This document shows positions 15,149 to 23,539 of a DNA stretch of 64,000 nt, piece by piece. Origin of the DNA: an uncultured Coriobacteriaceae bacterium. Lineage in GTDB: Bacteria; Actinomycetota; Coriobacteriia; Coriobacteriales; Atopobiaceae. The stretch lies in assembly GCA_902791035.1 (NCBI GenBank), contig CADAUA010000012.1, forward strand, positions 38,570-102,569, read 5' to 3'. The position numbers and the translations under genes were made by a program. Positions within the stretch are counted from its first letter, which is position 1; the number at the start of each line of letters is the position of its first letter. The notes below the pieces were generated by a model that ran no database searches, had not been told where the DNA came from, and saw only the letters and a program-made list of their open reading frames with translations.

Positions 15149-16228
15149 ATGGACGAAGCGGAGACGACTCGCATGAGCATGGAGGACAAGGACACCACAA
15201 GGCACGTGGGACGGACGCGACCGTTGGGGGCAATGGGCACCCAGCAGATGCAGGCCGCCGAGCCTAAGGAGAAGGAATCGGTGGTCTCGGGCGTGCAGGT
15301 CGCGGCCAGCGCCCTTGCGGCCGCCACCTCCTTCGCGCTCTCGTCGCAGATCGGACTCGCGGGCTCGCTCATCGGCGCAGTCATAGGCGCCGCTGCATCG
15401 TCCGTCGCGCTCCAGGTCTACACGAAGGTCCTGAACGCCTCGGCCGAGAGGATCCGCACGACCGCGGGGGGTGCCGACGCAGCCGACGCGACCCGTCTCG
15501 ACGACCGGACGGCGCGACAGCCCCGCCCCGTGACCTACTCCGACGAGACGGTGGTGCGCGAGTTCGCGGACTCCGGTACGCCGGTGGCCCCGTCCGAGAT
15601 CCGCGAGGCCGCGGCCGCTCGCGCCAGGAAGCGCAACCAACGTCGCGCCGGCATCGCCGTGGCCCTGGCAGCCGTGGCCACGGTGCTCGTCTTCGCCCTG
15701 GTGGTGAGCCTGGCAACCCATGGCGCGGGCATAGGCAGCAAGCCCTCCTACGTCCCGCGCCAGGAGGCCCAGGAGGGGGCAGAGGAGGCCGACGACCAGT
15801 CCGACGACAAGGACGGTCAGGCCACAGGCGACGATAGCGGCACGCAGGCCAACGGAGGCGCCGGCTCCACCGAGACCAACAGCGGCACGGGCTCCGGCTC
15901 CACCAGCGGTACGGCCAGCGAGAACGGCGGGTCGGGCTCCGCGGGATCGGGGACCACGGGCTCCGGAAGCGGCTCTGGGAACGCCTCGGGCGGGACCGGC
16001 TCAAGCGGCACCGGCAACGGCGGGTCGGGCTCCACGGGTTCCGGATCGGGCTCCGGTACCGGCTCGGGCTCCGGCAGCTCGACGGGCTCCGGCTCGGGCT
16101 CCTCCAGCTCCGGCACCGGTTCGGGATCCTCCAGCACCGGCTCAGGCATCACGGGCGGCTCGACGTCCGGTTCGGGAGGCTCGGCGGGCTCTGGCACCAC
16201 GTCAGGTACCAGCTCCACCGCCAACTGA
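15149..16228 (+). CDS. Membrane protein with a long Gly/Ser/Thr-rich tail
   Basis: 359 residues, function not recognised. Residues 1-45 are polar. Residues about 48-80 (VQVAASALAAATSFALSSQI and onwards) form a small-residue, glycine-zipper-like hydrophobic segment. A polar, Arg-rich linker follows, then a clear membrane helix near 172-192 (AGIAVALAAVATVLVFALVV). The last ~150 residues are low complexity: first acidic (EEADDQSDDKDG), then almost only Gly, Ser and Thr in GSGSGTGS-type runs. The tail probably lies outside the cell as a flexible stalk or glycosylation region; that is inference. No sorting motif or lipobox is present. AGGGGG lies about 13 bases before ATG 15149. It could be an envelope protein spanning the peptidoglycan. 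Confidence 0.7.
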   Translation: MDEAETTRMSMEDKDTTRHVGRTRPLGAMGTQQMQAAEPKEKESVVSGVQVAASALAAATSFALSSQIGLAGSLIGAVIGAAASSVALQVYTKVLNASAERIRTTAGGADAADATRLDDRTARQPRPVTYSDETVVREFADSGTPVAPSEIREAAAARARKRNQRRAGIAVALAAVATVLVFALVVSLATHGAGIGSKPSYVPRQEAQEGAEEADDQSDDKDGQATGDDSGTQANGGAGSTETNSGTGSGSTSGTASENGGSGSAGSGTTGSGSGSGNASGGTGSSGTGNGGSGSTGSGSGSGTGSGSGSSTGSGSGSSSSGTGSGSSSTGSGITGGSTSGSGGSAGSGTTSGTSSTAN

Positions 16229-16263
16229 CGGCGGGACGGCGGGTCTTATAAGCGTGTAAGATG

Positions 16264-16300
16264 GATGCGTCGCGGCTTTCCCGCGGCGCATCGTTCTTCT
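16264..16300 (+). terminator. Hairpin with T-rich tail between the Gly/Ser gene and the M18 gene
   Basis: GATGCGTCGCGG (16264-16275) pairs with CCGCGGCGCATC (16281-16292), one G-U wobble, loop CTTTC, and GTTCTTCT follows. It lies 35 bases after one stop codon and just before the next ribosome site, so it may end the first transcript or attenuate the second. Confidence 0.6.
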
Positions 16301-16318
16301 CACGGAAGGGACCATCCC

Positions 16319-17698
16319 ATGGAGAGACCCAACGCCTGGAAGTCCTACACCCCCGAGCAGCTCGAGGAGCTCGATGAGCTCTGCGAGGGGTACAAGGCCT
16401 TCATCTCAGACAACAAGACCGAGCGCGAGTGCGTTGCCACCGCCATCAACCTCGCCACAGAGGCGGGCTACCGCGACCTGCGCGACATCGTGGCCGCCGG
16501 CGAGACCCTTCACCCGGGCAGCAAGGTCTTCTCGTCCGTGCGCGGCAAGAGCCTCATGCTGGTCCAGCTGGGCACCGAGCCCCTGGAGCACGGCGTGAAC
16601 ATCCTGGGCGCCCACGTGGACTCCCCGCGCCTGGACGTCAAGCAGGACCCCCTGGAGGAGCGCCACGAGATCGTCACGCTCGACACCCACTACTACGGCG
16701 GCATCAAGAAGTACCAGTGGGTCGCCCTGCCGCTCGCCATCCACGGCGTCATCGCAAAGAAGGACGGCACCACGGTGAGCGTGACCCTGGGCGAGGACGA
16801 GTGCGACCCCGTCCTCTGCGTGAGCGACCTTCTCATCCATCTGGCCCGCAAGCAGATGGAGAAGTCCGCCGGCGAGGTCATCGAGGGCGAGCAGCTGGAC
16901 GTTATCGTGGGCGACCGGCCGCTCGAGGGCGAGGAGAAGGACGCCGTCAAGGCCAACGTCCTGCGCATCGCCCGCGAGGCCGCGGACATCGAGGAGGAGG
17001 ACCTCCTCTCCGCCGAGCTCGAGGTCGTGCCCGCGGGTGCGGCGCGCGACCTGGGCCTCGACCGCTCCATGATCCTGGGCTACGGCCAGGACGACCGCTC
17101 CTGCGCCTATCCCTCGCTGGTGGCCCAGCTGGCCTGCGAGGCGCCGGTCCGCACGGCCGTCACGATCCTGGTCGACAAGGAGGAGATCGGCTCCGTGGGC
17201 TCCACGGGCATGCGGTCGCGCTTCTTCGAGAACACCATGGCCGAGGTCATGGCCGCGTCCGGCCAGGGCGGCGAGCTCGAGCTGCGTAGGTGCCTGGAGG
17301 CCTCCCGCATGCTCTCGAGCGACGTCTCGGCAGGCTACGACCCCAAGTTCGCCGAGGTCTTCGAGGAGAAGAACTCCTGCTTCCTGGGCCACGGCCTGAC
17401 CTTCAACAAGTACACCGGATCCGGCGGCAAGGGCGGCTCCAACGACGCCGACGCCGAATACGTGGCCCTTATCCGCCGCGTGATGGACGATGCCGGCGTT
17501 GCCTGGCAGACGGCCGAGCTCGGCAAGGTGGACGCCGGTGGCGGCGGCACCATCGCCTTCATCCTGGCCAACCTCGGCGTGCACGTGATCGACTGCGGCG
17601 TGCCCGTGCTCTCCATGCACGCGCCCTGGGAGGCCGTGAGCAAGGCCGACGTGTACGAGGCCTACCGCGGCTACAAGGCCTTCCTCGACCACGAGTAG
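16319..17698 (+). CDS. M18 family aminopeptidase
   Basis: Zinc aminopeptidase removing N-terminal residues from peptides in the cytoplasm; 459 residues, normal for the family. Metal and catalytic residues are visible: LGAHVDSPR (His/Asp, near 98-106), YGQDDRSCAYP (bridging Asp near 262), VDKEEIGS (Glu-Glu near 298), SAGYDPKF, and VLSMHAPWE (His near 435). ATG 16319 follows GGAAGGG; the longer reading includes the upstream hairpin. A hairpin follows the stop. Its job fits a peptide-using organism, together with the importer and M42 enzyme downstream on the other strand. Confidence 0.93.
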   Translation: MERPNAWKSYTPEQLEELDELCEGYKAFISDNKTERECVATAINLATEAGYRDLRDIVAAGETLHPGSKVFSSVRGKSLMLVQLGTEPLEHGVNILGAHVDSPRLDVKQDPLEERHEIVTLDTHYYGGIKKYQWVALPLAIHGVIAKKDGTTVSVTLGEDECDPVLCVSDLLIHLARKQMEKSAGEVIEGEQLDVIVGDRPLEGEEKDAVKANVLRIAREAADIEEEDLLSAELEVVPAGAARDLGLDRSMILGYGQDDRSCAYPSLVAQLACEAPVRTAVTILVDKEEIGSVGSTGMRSRFFENTMAEVMAASGQGGELELRRCLEASRMLSSDVSAGYDPKFAEVFEEKNSCFLGHGLTFNKYTGSGGKGGSNDADAEYVALIRRVMDDAGVAWQTAELGKVDAGGGGTIAFILANLGVHVIDCGVPVLSMHAPWEAVSKADVYEAYRGYKAFLDHE

Positions 17699-17722
17699 GA
17701 CCTCTGACAATTCGGAAGATAG

Positions 17723-17761
17723 GGCTGCCCCCCGTTGGCAAGACGCCAGCAGGGGGCAGCC
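17723..17761. terminator. Bidirectional terminator-like hairpin
   Basis: Perfect 10-bp stem GGCTGCCCCC (17723-17732) with its complement at 17752-17761, 19-base loop, in the 81-base gap between the convergent M18 and creatininase genes. Confidence 0.7.
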
Positions 17762-17779
17762 TCATTTGCGGGCAATGTC

Positions 17780-18565
17780 CTAGCGCAGCGGCGCAGGCAG
17801 CGGCGCGCGCTCCAGCGCGTGCACGAAGCGCACCAGGTAGTCCGCCGTGCCGTCCAGCATGGCCTGCCCCAGCTCCGCGGAGGCGCCCGACGGATGGTCG
17901 TCGTGTCCCTCGGCCACCCAGCCGTTGCCGGCAAAGCGCACGAGGTCGCGCGGCATGTCCACGTCCACGCCCTCGAAGCGCACGGAGTACCAACCGGTGG
18001 TCTCGAGCTCCGGGCCAAGGTCGTCCTGCAGGTCCTCGTCGCCCACGGCGGAGAGATCCACGGAGTCCGGGTCTATGGCCAAGTTGGCGCTTGTCTCCAT
18101 GGCGCCGCCGTGACCACCGCCCCAGGCCGAGTCTATCTCGGGTGCCACGCGCCACCAGTTGAAGCAGGCAGCCAGACGGCCGCGACGGTTGAGGTCCGCA
18201 CAGGCCATCACGAGCGACTTCACGTTGCCGCCATGGCCGTTCACAAACACGAAGCGCCTGGCACCATAGGCCTCCAGCTGCGTCGTGATCTTGCTCACCA
18301 CGTCATAAAGCCCCTGCACGCCCAGGCTCACCGTGCCCGGAAATCCCACCAGGTCGTCCGTGGCGCCGTAGGGCAGGGTGGGGGCAATCAGGACCCCCTC
18401 GTCTGCTGCCTCAACTCGATCCAAGATGGCATCCGGCGCCATTGTGTCCGTTCCCAGGGGATTGTGCTTCCCGTGGCACTCCGTGGATCCCACGCCAATA
18501 AGGACCACGTCCCTCTGCGCAAAGTAGGCCTCAACCGCGGGCCACGTGCTTCTTGCCAGCCTCAT
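17780..18565 (-). CDS. Creatininase family amidohydrolase, copy 1
   Basis: Metal-dependent amidohydrolase of the creatininase fold (family includes creatininase, formamide hydrolases and the mycofactocin peptidase MftE); 261 residues. Metal ligands are present: STECHGKHNPLGTD (Glu, His and Asp near 30-42), FVNGHGGN (His near 118) and GGHGGAMETSA (His and Glu near 150). Start ATG 18565 is chosen for GGAGG eight bases upstream; an in-frame GTG at 18580 is possible. It is the last gene of the unit that begins with the peptide-binding protein at 27114. The shared opening RSTWPAVEAY shows descent from the same ancestor as copies 2 and 3. Substrate unknown. Confidence 0.88.
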   Translation of the reverse strand: MRLARSTWPAVEAYFAQRDVVLIGVGSTECHGKHNPLGTDTMAPDAILDRVEAADEGVLIAPTLPYGATDDLVGFPGTVSLGVQGLYDVVSKITTQLEAYGARRFVFVNGHGGNVKSLVMACADLNRRGRLAACFNWWRVAPEIDSAWGGGHGGAMETSANLAIDPDSVDLSAVGDEDLQDDLGPELETTGWYSVRFEGVDVDMPRDLVRFAGNGWVAEGHDDHPSGASAELGQAMLDGTADYLVRFVHALERAPLPAPLR

Positions 18566-18582
18566 GCCAGCCTCCTCCACAA

Positions 18583-18606
18583 GCGGGGCGCCCGCAGACG
18601 CCCCGC
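18583..18606. terminator. Intercistronic hairpin
   Basis: Perfect 8-bp stem GCGGGGCG/CGCCCCGC with an 8-base loop in the gap between the M42 gene and creatininase copy 1. No T-tract; probably processing, stability or partial termination. Confidence 0.5.
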
Positions 18607-18622
18607 CCCACGATAAGAAACC

Positions 18623-19699
18623 CTAGAACCCACGAACGTCCTCGGGCGTCATGCGCCTTGCCACGGCAACCGCCAGACGCGCCGCGCTCACGATGTCCTC
18701 CGGGGCGCAGATGGCCGTGCCCGCATGGATATAGCGGCAGGGCACGCCGGCCACTACGCTGGGCACGTCCAGCATGTGGGTGGGACCGCCGTCGGTGCCG
18801 CCGCCCTCGCGCACGGAGGTCTGATGGGGGATCTTCTCGTCGTCCGCCACAGCCAGCACGTAGCGCTGGTAGCGAGGGTTGGTGATCATGCAAACGTCGA
18901 AGTAGCGCAGCATCGGCCCCTGGCGCAGGGCTGTCTGCACGTCGCAGGGCTGGGTGAAGGTATCGTCTGCCGGGCAGCCCTCGAACATGAAGGCGACCTG
19001 CGGGTCGAAGTGGCGCACGGCCGCAGCCACGCCGCGCTCCCCCACCTCCTCCATGGAGCTGATGGAGGCCACCACGTCAAAGGGCAGGTCGTCGTCTGCC
19101 AGCTCGCGCAGGGCCAGGAGCATGGCCGCCACGCCGGCACGGCAGTCAAAGGCCTTGCCAAAGGCCACGCCGGTGGCCGCGTCGTAGTCGAAATTGGTGG
19201 CAGGGACAACGGGCTCGCCCATGCCCATATGGAAGCGCTCGATGGCATCGGCCTTGCTCGTGGCACCCACGTCCAGGATGAGCTCCGGGGCCACGCACGC
19301 GGCCTTCTCCCCAGCGCTCATGAAGTGAGGCGGCTTGACGCCGATCACGCCGTGCACCCACTGGCCCAGGGTGTTTCTCACCAACACGTCCTGGCCCGTG
19401 AGGACCCCTTGGGTGAAGCGGCCCAGCTGCACGAAGCTCATGGTGCCGTTGTCGCGGATGGAGCGCACCATGCAGCCCACCTCGTCGCCGTGGGCGTCGA
19501 GCATGAGGCGGGGCTTGGTACCGCTGTAGCTGCGCAGGGTGATGAGCCCATCGCGCAGGGTGTTCTCCTCTATGGTCGCCCAGCCGTCGCAGAATTCGCG
19601 CGCCACGGCCAGGGTCTCGTCCTCAAAGCCAGAGGGCGACTTTGCGTTGCTCAAGGCGCCGAGAAGCTCGACCACCTCGTTCATCTTGTATGACACCAT
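18623..19699 (-). CDS. M42 family metallo-aminopeptidase
   Basis: Cytoplasmic zinc aminopeptidase of the M42 (glutamyl aminopeptidase/TET) family, 358 residues. Metal and catalytic sites: LDAHGDEVG (His/Asp near 68), KAFDCRAG (bridging Asp; the family's second Asp is Cys here), SMEEVGERG (Glu-Glu near 217), and GGGTDGGPTHM with the last His ligand. A PDZ-like insertion of the family corresponds to about 75-160. GAGGAGA lies only two bases from ATG 19699, and a second in-frame ATG at 19684 is possible. It sits between creatininase copies 1 and 2 in a peptide-import unit, where it would trim imported peptides. Confidence 0.9.
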   Translation of the reverse strand: MVSYKMNEVVELLGALSNAKSPSGFEDETLAVAREFCDGWATIEENTLRDGLITLRSYSGTKPRLMLDAHGDEVGCMVRSIRDNGTMSFVQLGRFTQGVLTGQDVLVRNTLGQWVHGVIGVKPPHFMSAGEKAACVAPELILDVGATSKADAIERFHMGMGEPVVPATNFDYDAATGVAFGKAFDCRAGVAAMLLALRELADDDLPFDVVASISSMEEVGERGVAAAVRHFDPQVAFMFEGCPADDTFTQPCDVQTALRQGPMLRYFDVCMITNPRYQRYVLAVADDEKIPHQTSVREGGGTDGGPTHMLDVPSVVAGVPCRYIHAGTAICAPEDIVSAARLAVAVARRMTPEDVRGF

Positions 19700-19715
19700 G
19701 TCTCCTCATCCCTTG

Positions 19716-19733
19716 GCCCGGGCGAGCCCGGGC
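19716..19733. terminator. Intercistronic hairpin
   Basis: GCCCGGGC-GA-GCCCGGGC, a perfect 8-bp stem with a minimal loop, between creatininase copy 2 and the M42 gene. Confidence 0.5.
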
Positions 19734-19795
19734 ATCAATACCTCACGTGCAAGAAGCGCGCAAAAAGGGGCTATCCCTTTCTGCACGCCTCAACC

Positions 19796-20584
19796 CTACT
19801 GGAAGTGGCGCTCGCGCGGCTGCGGCAGGGGCGCCTCCGCAAAGGCGTCCAGGAAGTCGCAGAACCAGTCCGCCATTGCCGTGAGCATCTCCTGGCCCCA
19901 CTCGGCGGAGGCCGTGGTGGGGTCGTCGGGCCCCGCCCAGCCGTTGGCGGCATAGCGGCGGGCGCTGCGAACCAGGATGGGCCTCACGCCCTCGAACTCC
20001 ACGTCGTGCAGACCCACCGTGTGGATGCGGTTTCCACCGTCGTCGGAGAGCTGCATACCCGCAAAGGCAGAGGTGTCCACGCTATCCGGGTCGATCCAGA
20101 GGTCCGCCGAGGTCTCCTGGGCCCCACCATGGCCTCCGCCCCAGGGCTCGTGGAGCTGCCCGGCCAGCTTCCACCAGTTCACAAGGGCCACCTGACAGCC
20201 AAGGTCGCTTATCTCGTAGCCGCAGCGGTTGAGCGCGGCGGCGTTTCCCCCGTGGCCGTTCAGGAAGACGAAGTGACGCGCGCCGTAGTCAAAGAGCTGG
20301 CCCGTGATGCGCCGCACCACCCGGTACAGAAGGTCGTCCCCCAGCGAGAGCGTGCCGGGATAGTCCAGGAAGTACTCTGCCGAGCCCAGCTGGAGCACGG
20401 GACCATAGAGCACCTGCGGGCGGCGCTCCTCGGCAAGCTCCACGATCTTGTTTGGCGCCATCCAGTCCGTGGAAAGGGGGTTGTGCCAGCCGTGGTTCTC
20501 GATGGAGCCAAAACCCAGGACCACCAGGTCGTGCTCCTTGAAGTAGGCCTCCACCTGGGGCCAGGTACTGCGCTTGAGCTGCAT
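19796..20584 (-). CDS. Creatininase family amidohydrolase, copy 2
   Basis: 262 residues, same fold and metal set as copy 1: SIENHGWHNPLSTD, FLNGHGGN and GGHGGAQETSA. It differs from copy 1 in the substrate-side segments: Tyr/Phe-rich AEYFLDYPGT replaces DDLVGFPGT, and DWMAPN replaces DTMAPD. This suggests a different amide substrate. Its ATG overlaps the stop of copy 3 (TGATG), so the two are translationally coupled. It starts MQLKRSTWPQVEAYF, as the other copies do after their start. Confidence 0.88.
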   Translation of the reverse strand: MQLKRSTWPQVEAYFKEHDLVVLGFGSIENHGWHNPLSTDWMAPNKIVELAEERRPQVLYGPVLQLGSAEYFLDYPGTLSLGDDLLYRVVRRITGQLFDYGARHFVFLNGHGGNAAALNRCGYEISDLGCQVALVNWWKLAGQLHEPWGGGHGGAQETSADLWIDPDSVDTSAFAGMQLSDDGGNRIHTVGLHDVEFEGVRPILVRSARRYAANGWAGPDDPTTASAEWGQEMLTAMADWFCDFLDAFAEAPLPQPRERHFQ

Positions 20585-21435
20585 CAGGCCTCGCCGCCCT
20601 TCTCGCCCGCATCGCTGCCCATAGCGTGGCCCGCCCAGGCGCGATAGGTGCGCACGGGCATGGGCTTGGGAAGTGGCGCCCGCTGCATGGCGCCCACCAG
20701 GTCAACCAGGCAGCCCGCCACGCCCTGCATCATCTGCGTGCCCCATTCCGGGTCCGCCTTTGTGGGGTCGTCGGGGCCAATCCAGCCGTTGCCGAAAAAG
20801 CGCACGGCATCGCGAGGGAAGCCCACGTGGGCACCCTCGAAGAGCACGTTGGACCAGCCGTCCGTGGGCAGCTCGTCGGAGATGTCGTTGACAAGGTCCA
20901 TGGGGCCATAGGCCGAGGTGTCAACGAGCGAGGGGTCCGCCGCCATGACGGCGGCCGTCTCCTCGGCACCTCCGTGGCCACCGCCCCAGGCCGGGTTGAG
21001 CTCGCCCGCCATGAGCCACCAGTTGGCAAGGCCGGCCAGGGCCCCGCGTCGGTTGAGGCTCTCGCACACCTCCGAGAGGGGCTTGATGTTGGGCCCGTGG
21101 CCGTTGACGATGAGGAACCTGCGCACGCCATAGTCAAAGAGCTGGTCCGTAATGCGAGCCACTAGGTCTCGCAGGAGGTCGTAGCCAATGGTGAGGGTGC
21201 CCGGGAAGCCCACCAGGTCGTCACAGTTGCCATAGCTCACCGTAGGCGCGATCAGGATCTGGTCGTACAGGCGCTCGTCCATGAGGTCCAAGAGCAGGTT
21301 TGGCGCGATGTTGTCTGTGCCCAGGGGGTTGTGCCTCCCGTGCTCCTCAAGGGAGCCCACGGCCAGGACCGCGAAGTCCCCGCCCTTCTCAAGATAGGCC
21401 GCAACGTGTGGCCAGGTCGTCTTTTCCAGATACAC
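20584..21435 (-). CDS. Creatininase family amidohydrolase, copy 3
   Basis: 283 residues with SLEEHGRHNPLGTD, IVNGHGPN and GGHGGAEETAA as metal motifs. GTG 21435 is chosen because AAGGGGAGAAGC precedes it and the next residues YLEKTTWPHVAAYL align with the starts of copies 1 and 2. A longer reading would run into the hairpin at 21455-21478. The C-terminus is about 20 residues longer than in the other copies and ends in a charged tail. It is the first of the amidohydrolase genes after the peptide importer. Confidence 0.88.
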   Translation of the reverse strand: MYLEKTTWPHVAAYLEKGGDFAVLAVGSLEEHGRHNPLGTDNIAPNLLLDLMDERLYDQILIAPTVSYGNCDDLVGFPGTLTIGYDLLRDLVARITDQLFDYGVRRFLIVNGHGPNIKPLSEVCESLNRRGALAGLANWWLMAGELNPAWGGGHGGAEETAAVMAADPSLVDTSAYGPMDLVNDISDELPTDGWSNVLFEGAHVGFPRDAVRFFGNGWIGPDDPTKADPEWGTQMMQGVAGCLVDLVGAMQRAPLPKPMPVRTYRAWAGHAMGSDAGEKGGEA

Positions 21436-21454
21436 GCTTCTCCCCTTTCCCAAC

Positions 21455-21478
21455 GGACGCCCGCTTTCGCGGGCGTCC
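21455..21478. terminator. Hairpin between the importer genes and the amidohydrolase genes
   Basis: Perfect 10-bp stem GGACGCCCGC/GCGGGCGTCC with a 4-base loop (TTTC on plus, GAAA on minus), between the oppF-like stop (21499) and the GTG of creatininase copy 3. It may lower expression of the enzymes relative to the transporter. Confidence 0.6.
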
Positions 21479-21498
21479 ATGCAGTTCACAAACCAAGC

Positions 21499-22503
21499 TT
21501 AGTACGTAAGCGGGTAGTGGCAGGCCACCATGTGGTCCGTTCCCACCTGGCGGGGCCGCGGCACCTCCGTCTTGCACCTCTCGTCCGCATAGGGGCACCT
21601 GGGATGGAAGGGGCAGCCACTGGGCAGGTCGATGGGGCTGGGCAGCTCGCCCAAGACGGCGGCCTCCGTCTCCAGCACGGCATCGCTGGACATGGAGGGC
21701 GCGGCATCCAACAGGACCTTGGCATAGGGGTGCGCCGGGGTCTCGTAGATCTGCTCGGTGTCGCCGGACTCCACGATGGAGCCCAGATACATCACGTCCA
21801 CGCGGTCGGAGATGTAGCGCACCACGCGCAGGTCGTGGCTGATGAAGAGGATGGCCAGGTTGAGCTGCTCCTGCAGGTCTATGAGGAGGTTGATGATCTG
21901 CGCCTGGATGGACACGTCAAGGGCGGAGACGGGCTCGTCGGCGATGATGAGCCTGGGTCGCACGGCAAGGGCGCGGGCAATGCCGATGCGCTGCCGCTGC
22001 CCGCCCGAGAAGGCGGCCGGCAGGCGGTCCGCAAGCACCACGTCAAGCCCCACCAGCTTGAGGAGCTTCTCGATCTCGGGCTCCACCTGGTCCTCCGGCA
22101 CGACCTTGTGGTACAGGAGCTCCTCGCGCAGGAGCTGCCGCACCGTCATGCGGGGGTTGAGCGAGCTGTAGGGGTCTTGAAAGATCATCTGGATGGACTT
22201 GCAGCTCTCGCGCAGCTGGTCCTTGTTGAGCGCCGTGAGCTCCTGGCCGGCAAAGACCACGCGGCCCGTGGTGGGACGCAGAAGGCCGATGATGGTCTTG
22301 GCCAGCGTGGACTTGCCGCAGCCGGACTCGCCCACAAGTCCCAGGGTCTCGCCCTCGCGGATCTGCAGGCTCACGTTGCTCACGGCCTTGACGGAGCGCT
22401 TGGGCCTCTTTGCTATGGCGTCCACGACGCCGTACTTGAGCGGGAACTCCTTGGACACGTCGTCGACCTCAAGGAGGACGCTCCCTTGGCTCTTCTGACT
22501 CAT
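21499..22503 (-). CDS. Oligopeptide ABC transporter ATP-binding protein (OppF type)
   Basis: One of the two ATPases energising a peptide importer; membrane-associated on the cytoplasmic side, 334 residues. Walker [10 protein letters not shown] (near 58-66), signature AFSGGQRQRIG, Walker B LIIADEPVSALD and switch His FISHDL are all intact. The C-terminal oligopeptide-transporter extension has the Cys-rich GCPFHPRCPYADERC motif. The insertion IAKRPKRSVKAV between the first strands is typical of OppF. It overlaps the OppD-type gene by four bases (ATGA). Confidence 0.93.
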   Translation of the reverse strand: MSQKSQGSVLLEVDDVSKEFPLKYGVVDAIAKRPKRSVKAVSNVSLQIREGETLGLVGESGCGKSTLAKTIIGLLRPTTGRVVFAGQELTALNKDQLRESCKSIQMIFQDPYSSLNPRMTVRQLLREELLYHKVVPEDQVEPEIEKLLKLVGLDVVLADRLPAAFSGGQRQRIGIARALAVRPRLIIADEPVSALDVSIQAQIINLLIDLQEQLNLAILFISHDLRVVRYISDRVDVMYLGSIVESGDTEQIYETPAHPYAKVLLDAAPSMSSDAVLETEAAVLGELPSPIDLPSGCPFHPRCPYADERCKTEVPRPRQVGTDHMVACHYPLTY

Positions 22504-23528
22504 GCGGCACCCTCCTCCCTGGGGTCAAGAATGCCCGTGGACTCCGTCACCTTGGCGCGGTCGCTCTCGTCCGCATGGTGACACCACACCAGGTGGCCGT
22601 CCAAGCGGTCCACCACACCTGGCGCCTTGGCCCTGCAGATGTCCGTGGCGTAGGGGCAACGCGGCGCAAAGGGGCAGCCCACAATCTCGCGCGCCAGGTT
22701 AGGCGGCATGCCGGGGATGGACTGGAGCCGGGAACGCGTGTCGTGCTCAGCCGGGAGCGAGCGAATGAGACCCTCGGTGTAGGGGTGGTGGGGCTTGTCC
22801 AGCACCTGGCGGCGCGAGCCTATCTCCACGATGCGGCCGGCGTACATGACGCCCACCTGGTCGCACATCTCGTTGACCACGCCCAGGTCGTGCGTGACCA
22901 GGAGGACGGACATGCCCAGCTGCTCCTTGAGGGAGTTGATGAGGCAGATGACCTGGTCTTGGATGGTCACGTCGAGGGCCGTGGTGGGCTCGTCGGCCAA
23001 GAGGAGCTTGGGTCGTGGTGCCAGGGCGATGGCTATCATCACGCGCTGACGCATGCCGCCGGAGAGCTCGTGGACGTAGTTGCCCAGGCGCTCCTCGGGC
23101 TCGGGGATGTTGACCATGCGCAGAAGCTCGACCGCGCGGTCGTGCATGCCCTGCTTGTCCAGTCCCTGTCCCTCCAGCGACTCAAAGAGCTGCTTTCCCA
23201 CCGTGGTCACGGGGTTGAGCGAGGTCATGGGGTCCTGGAAGATCATGCCGATCTCCTTGCCGCGAATCTCGCGCAGCTCCCGCTGGCTCATCTTGGCCAC
23301 GTCGCGGCCCTGGTAGAGAACCTGGCCGCCCACGATCTGGCCCGTCTTGGGCAGCAGGCGGATGATGGAGCGGGCGGTGGTGGACTTGCCGCAACCGGAC
23401 TCCCCCACCAGGCCAAAGGTCTTGCCCACTCCAATGGAGAAGGACACGCCCTCCACGGCGCGCACGGTCTCGGTTTTGGTCTTGTAGTACATGCTGAGGT
23501 CTGTGACCTTGAGCAGTGGCTCTGGCAT
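22500..23528 (-). CDS. Oligopeptide ABC transporter ATP-binding protein (OppD type)
   Basis: The partner ATPase, 342 residues. Walker [11 protein letters not shown]-loop [12 protein letters not shown], signature [10 protein letters not shown], Walker [13 protein letters not shown] and LVTHDLGVV are intact. The C-terminal extension contains [15 protein letters not shown], a Cys motif that in some Opp-type ATPases holds an iron-sulfur cluster. It lies 11 bases downstream of the OppC-type gene. Confidence 0.93.
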   Translation of the reverse strand: MPEPLLKVTDLSMYYKTKTETVRAVEGVSFSIGVGKTFGLVGESGCGKSTTARSIIRLLPKTGQIVGGQVLYQGRDVAKMSQRELREIRGKEIGMIFQDPMTSLNPVTTVGKQLFESLEGQGLDKQGMHDRAVELLRMVNIPEPEERLGNYVHELSGGMRQRVMIAIALAPRPKLLLADEPTTALDVTIQDQVICLINSLKEQLGMSVLLVTHDLGVVNEMCDQVGVMYAGRIVEIGSRRQVLDKPHHPYTEGLIRSLPAEHDTRSRLQSIPGMPPNLAREIVGCPFAPRCPYATDICRAKAPGVVDRLDGHLVWCHHADESDRAKVTESTGILDPREEGAA

Positions 23529-23539
23529 CGTCCCTCCTC

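Noticed and set aside
15840..16225. Gly/Ser-rich coding region as a non-coding tandem repeat
   Set aside because: In frame with a membrane protein that has a normal start region; the repeats are degenerate GGC/TCC codons typical of a coded linker.
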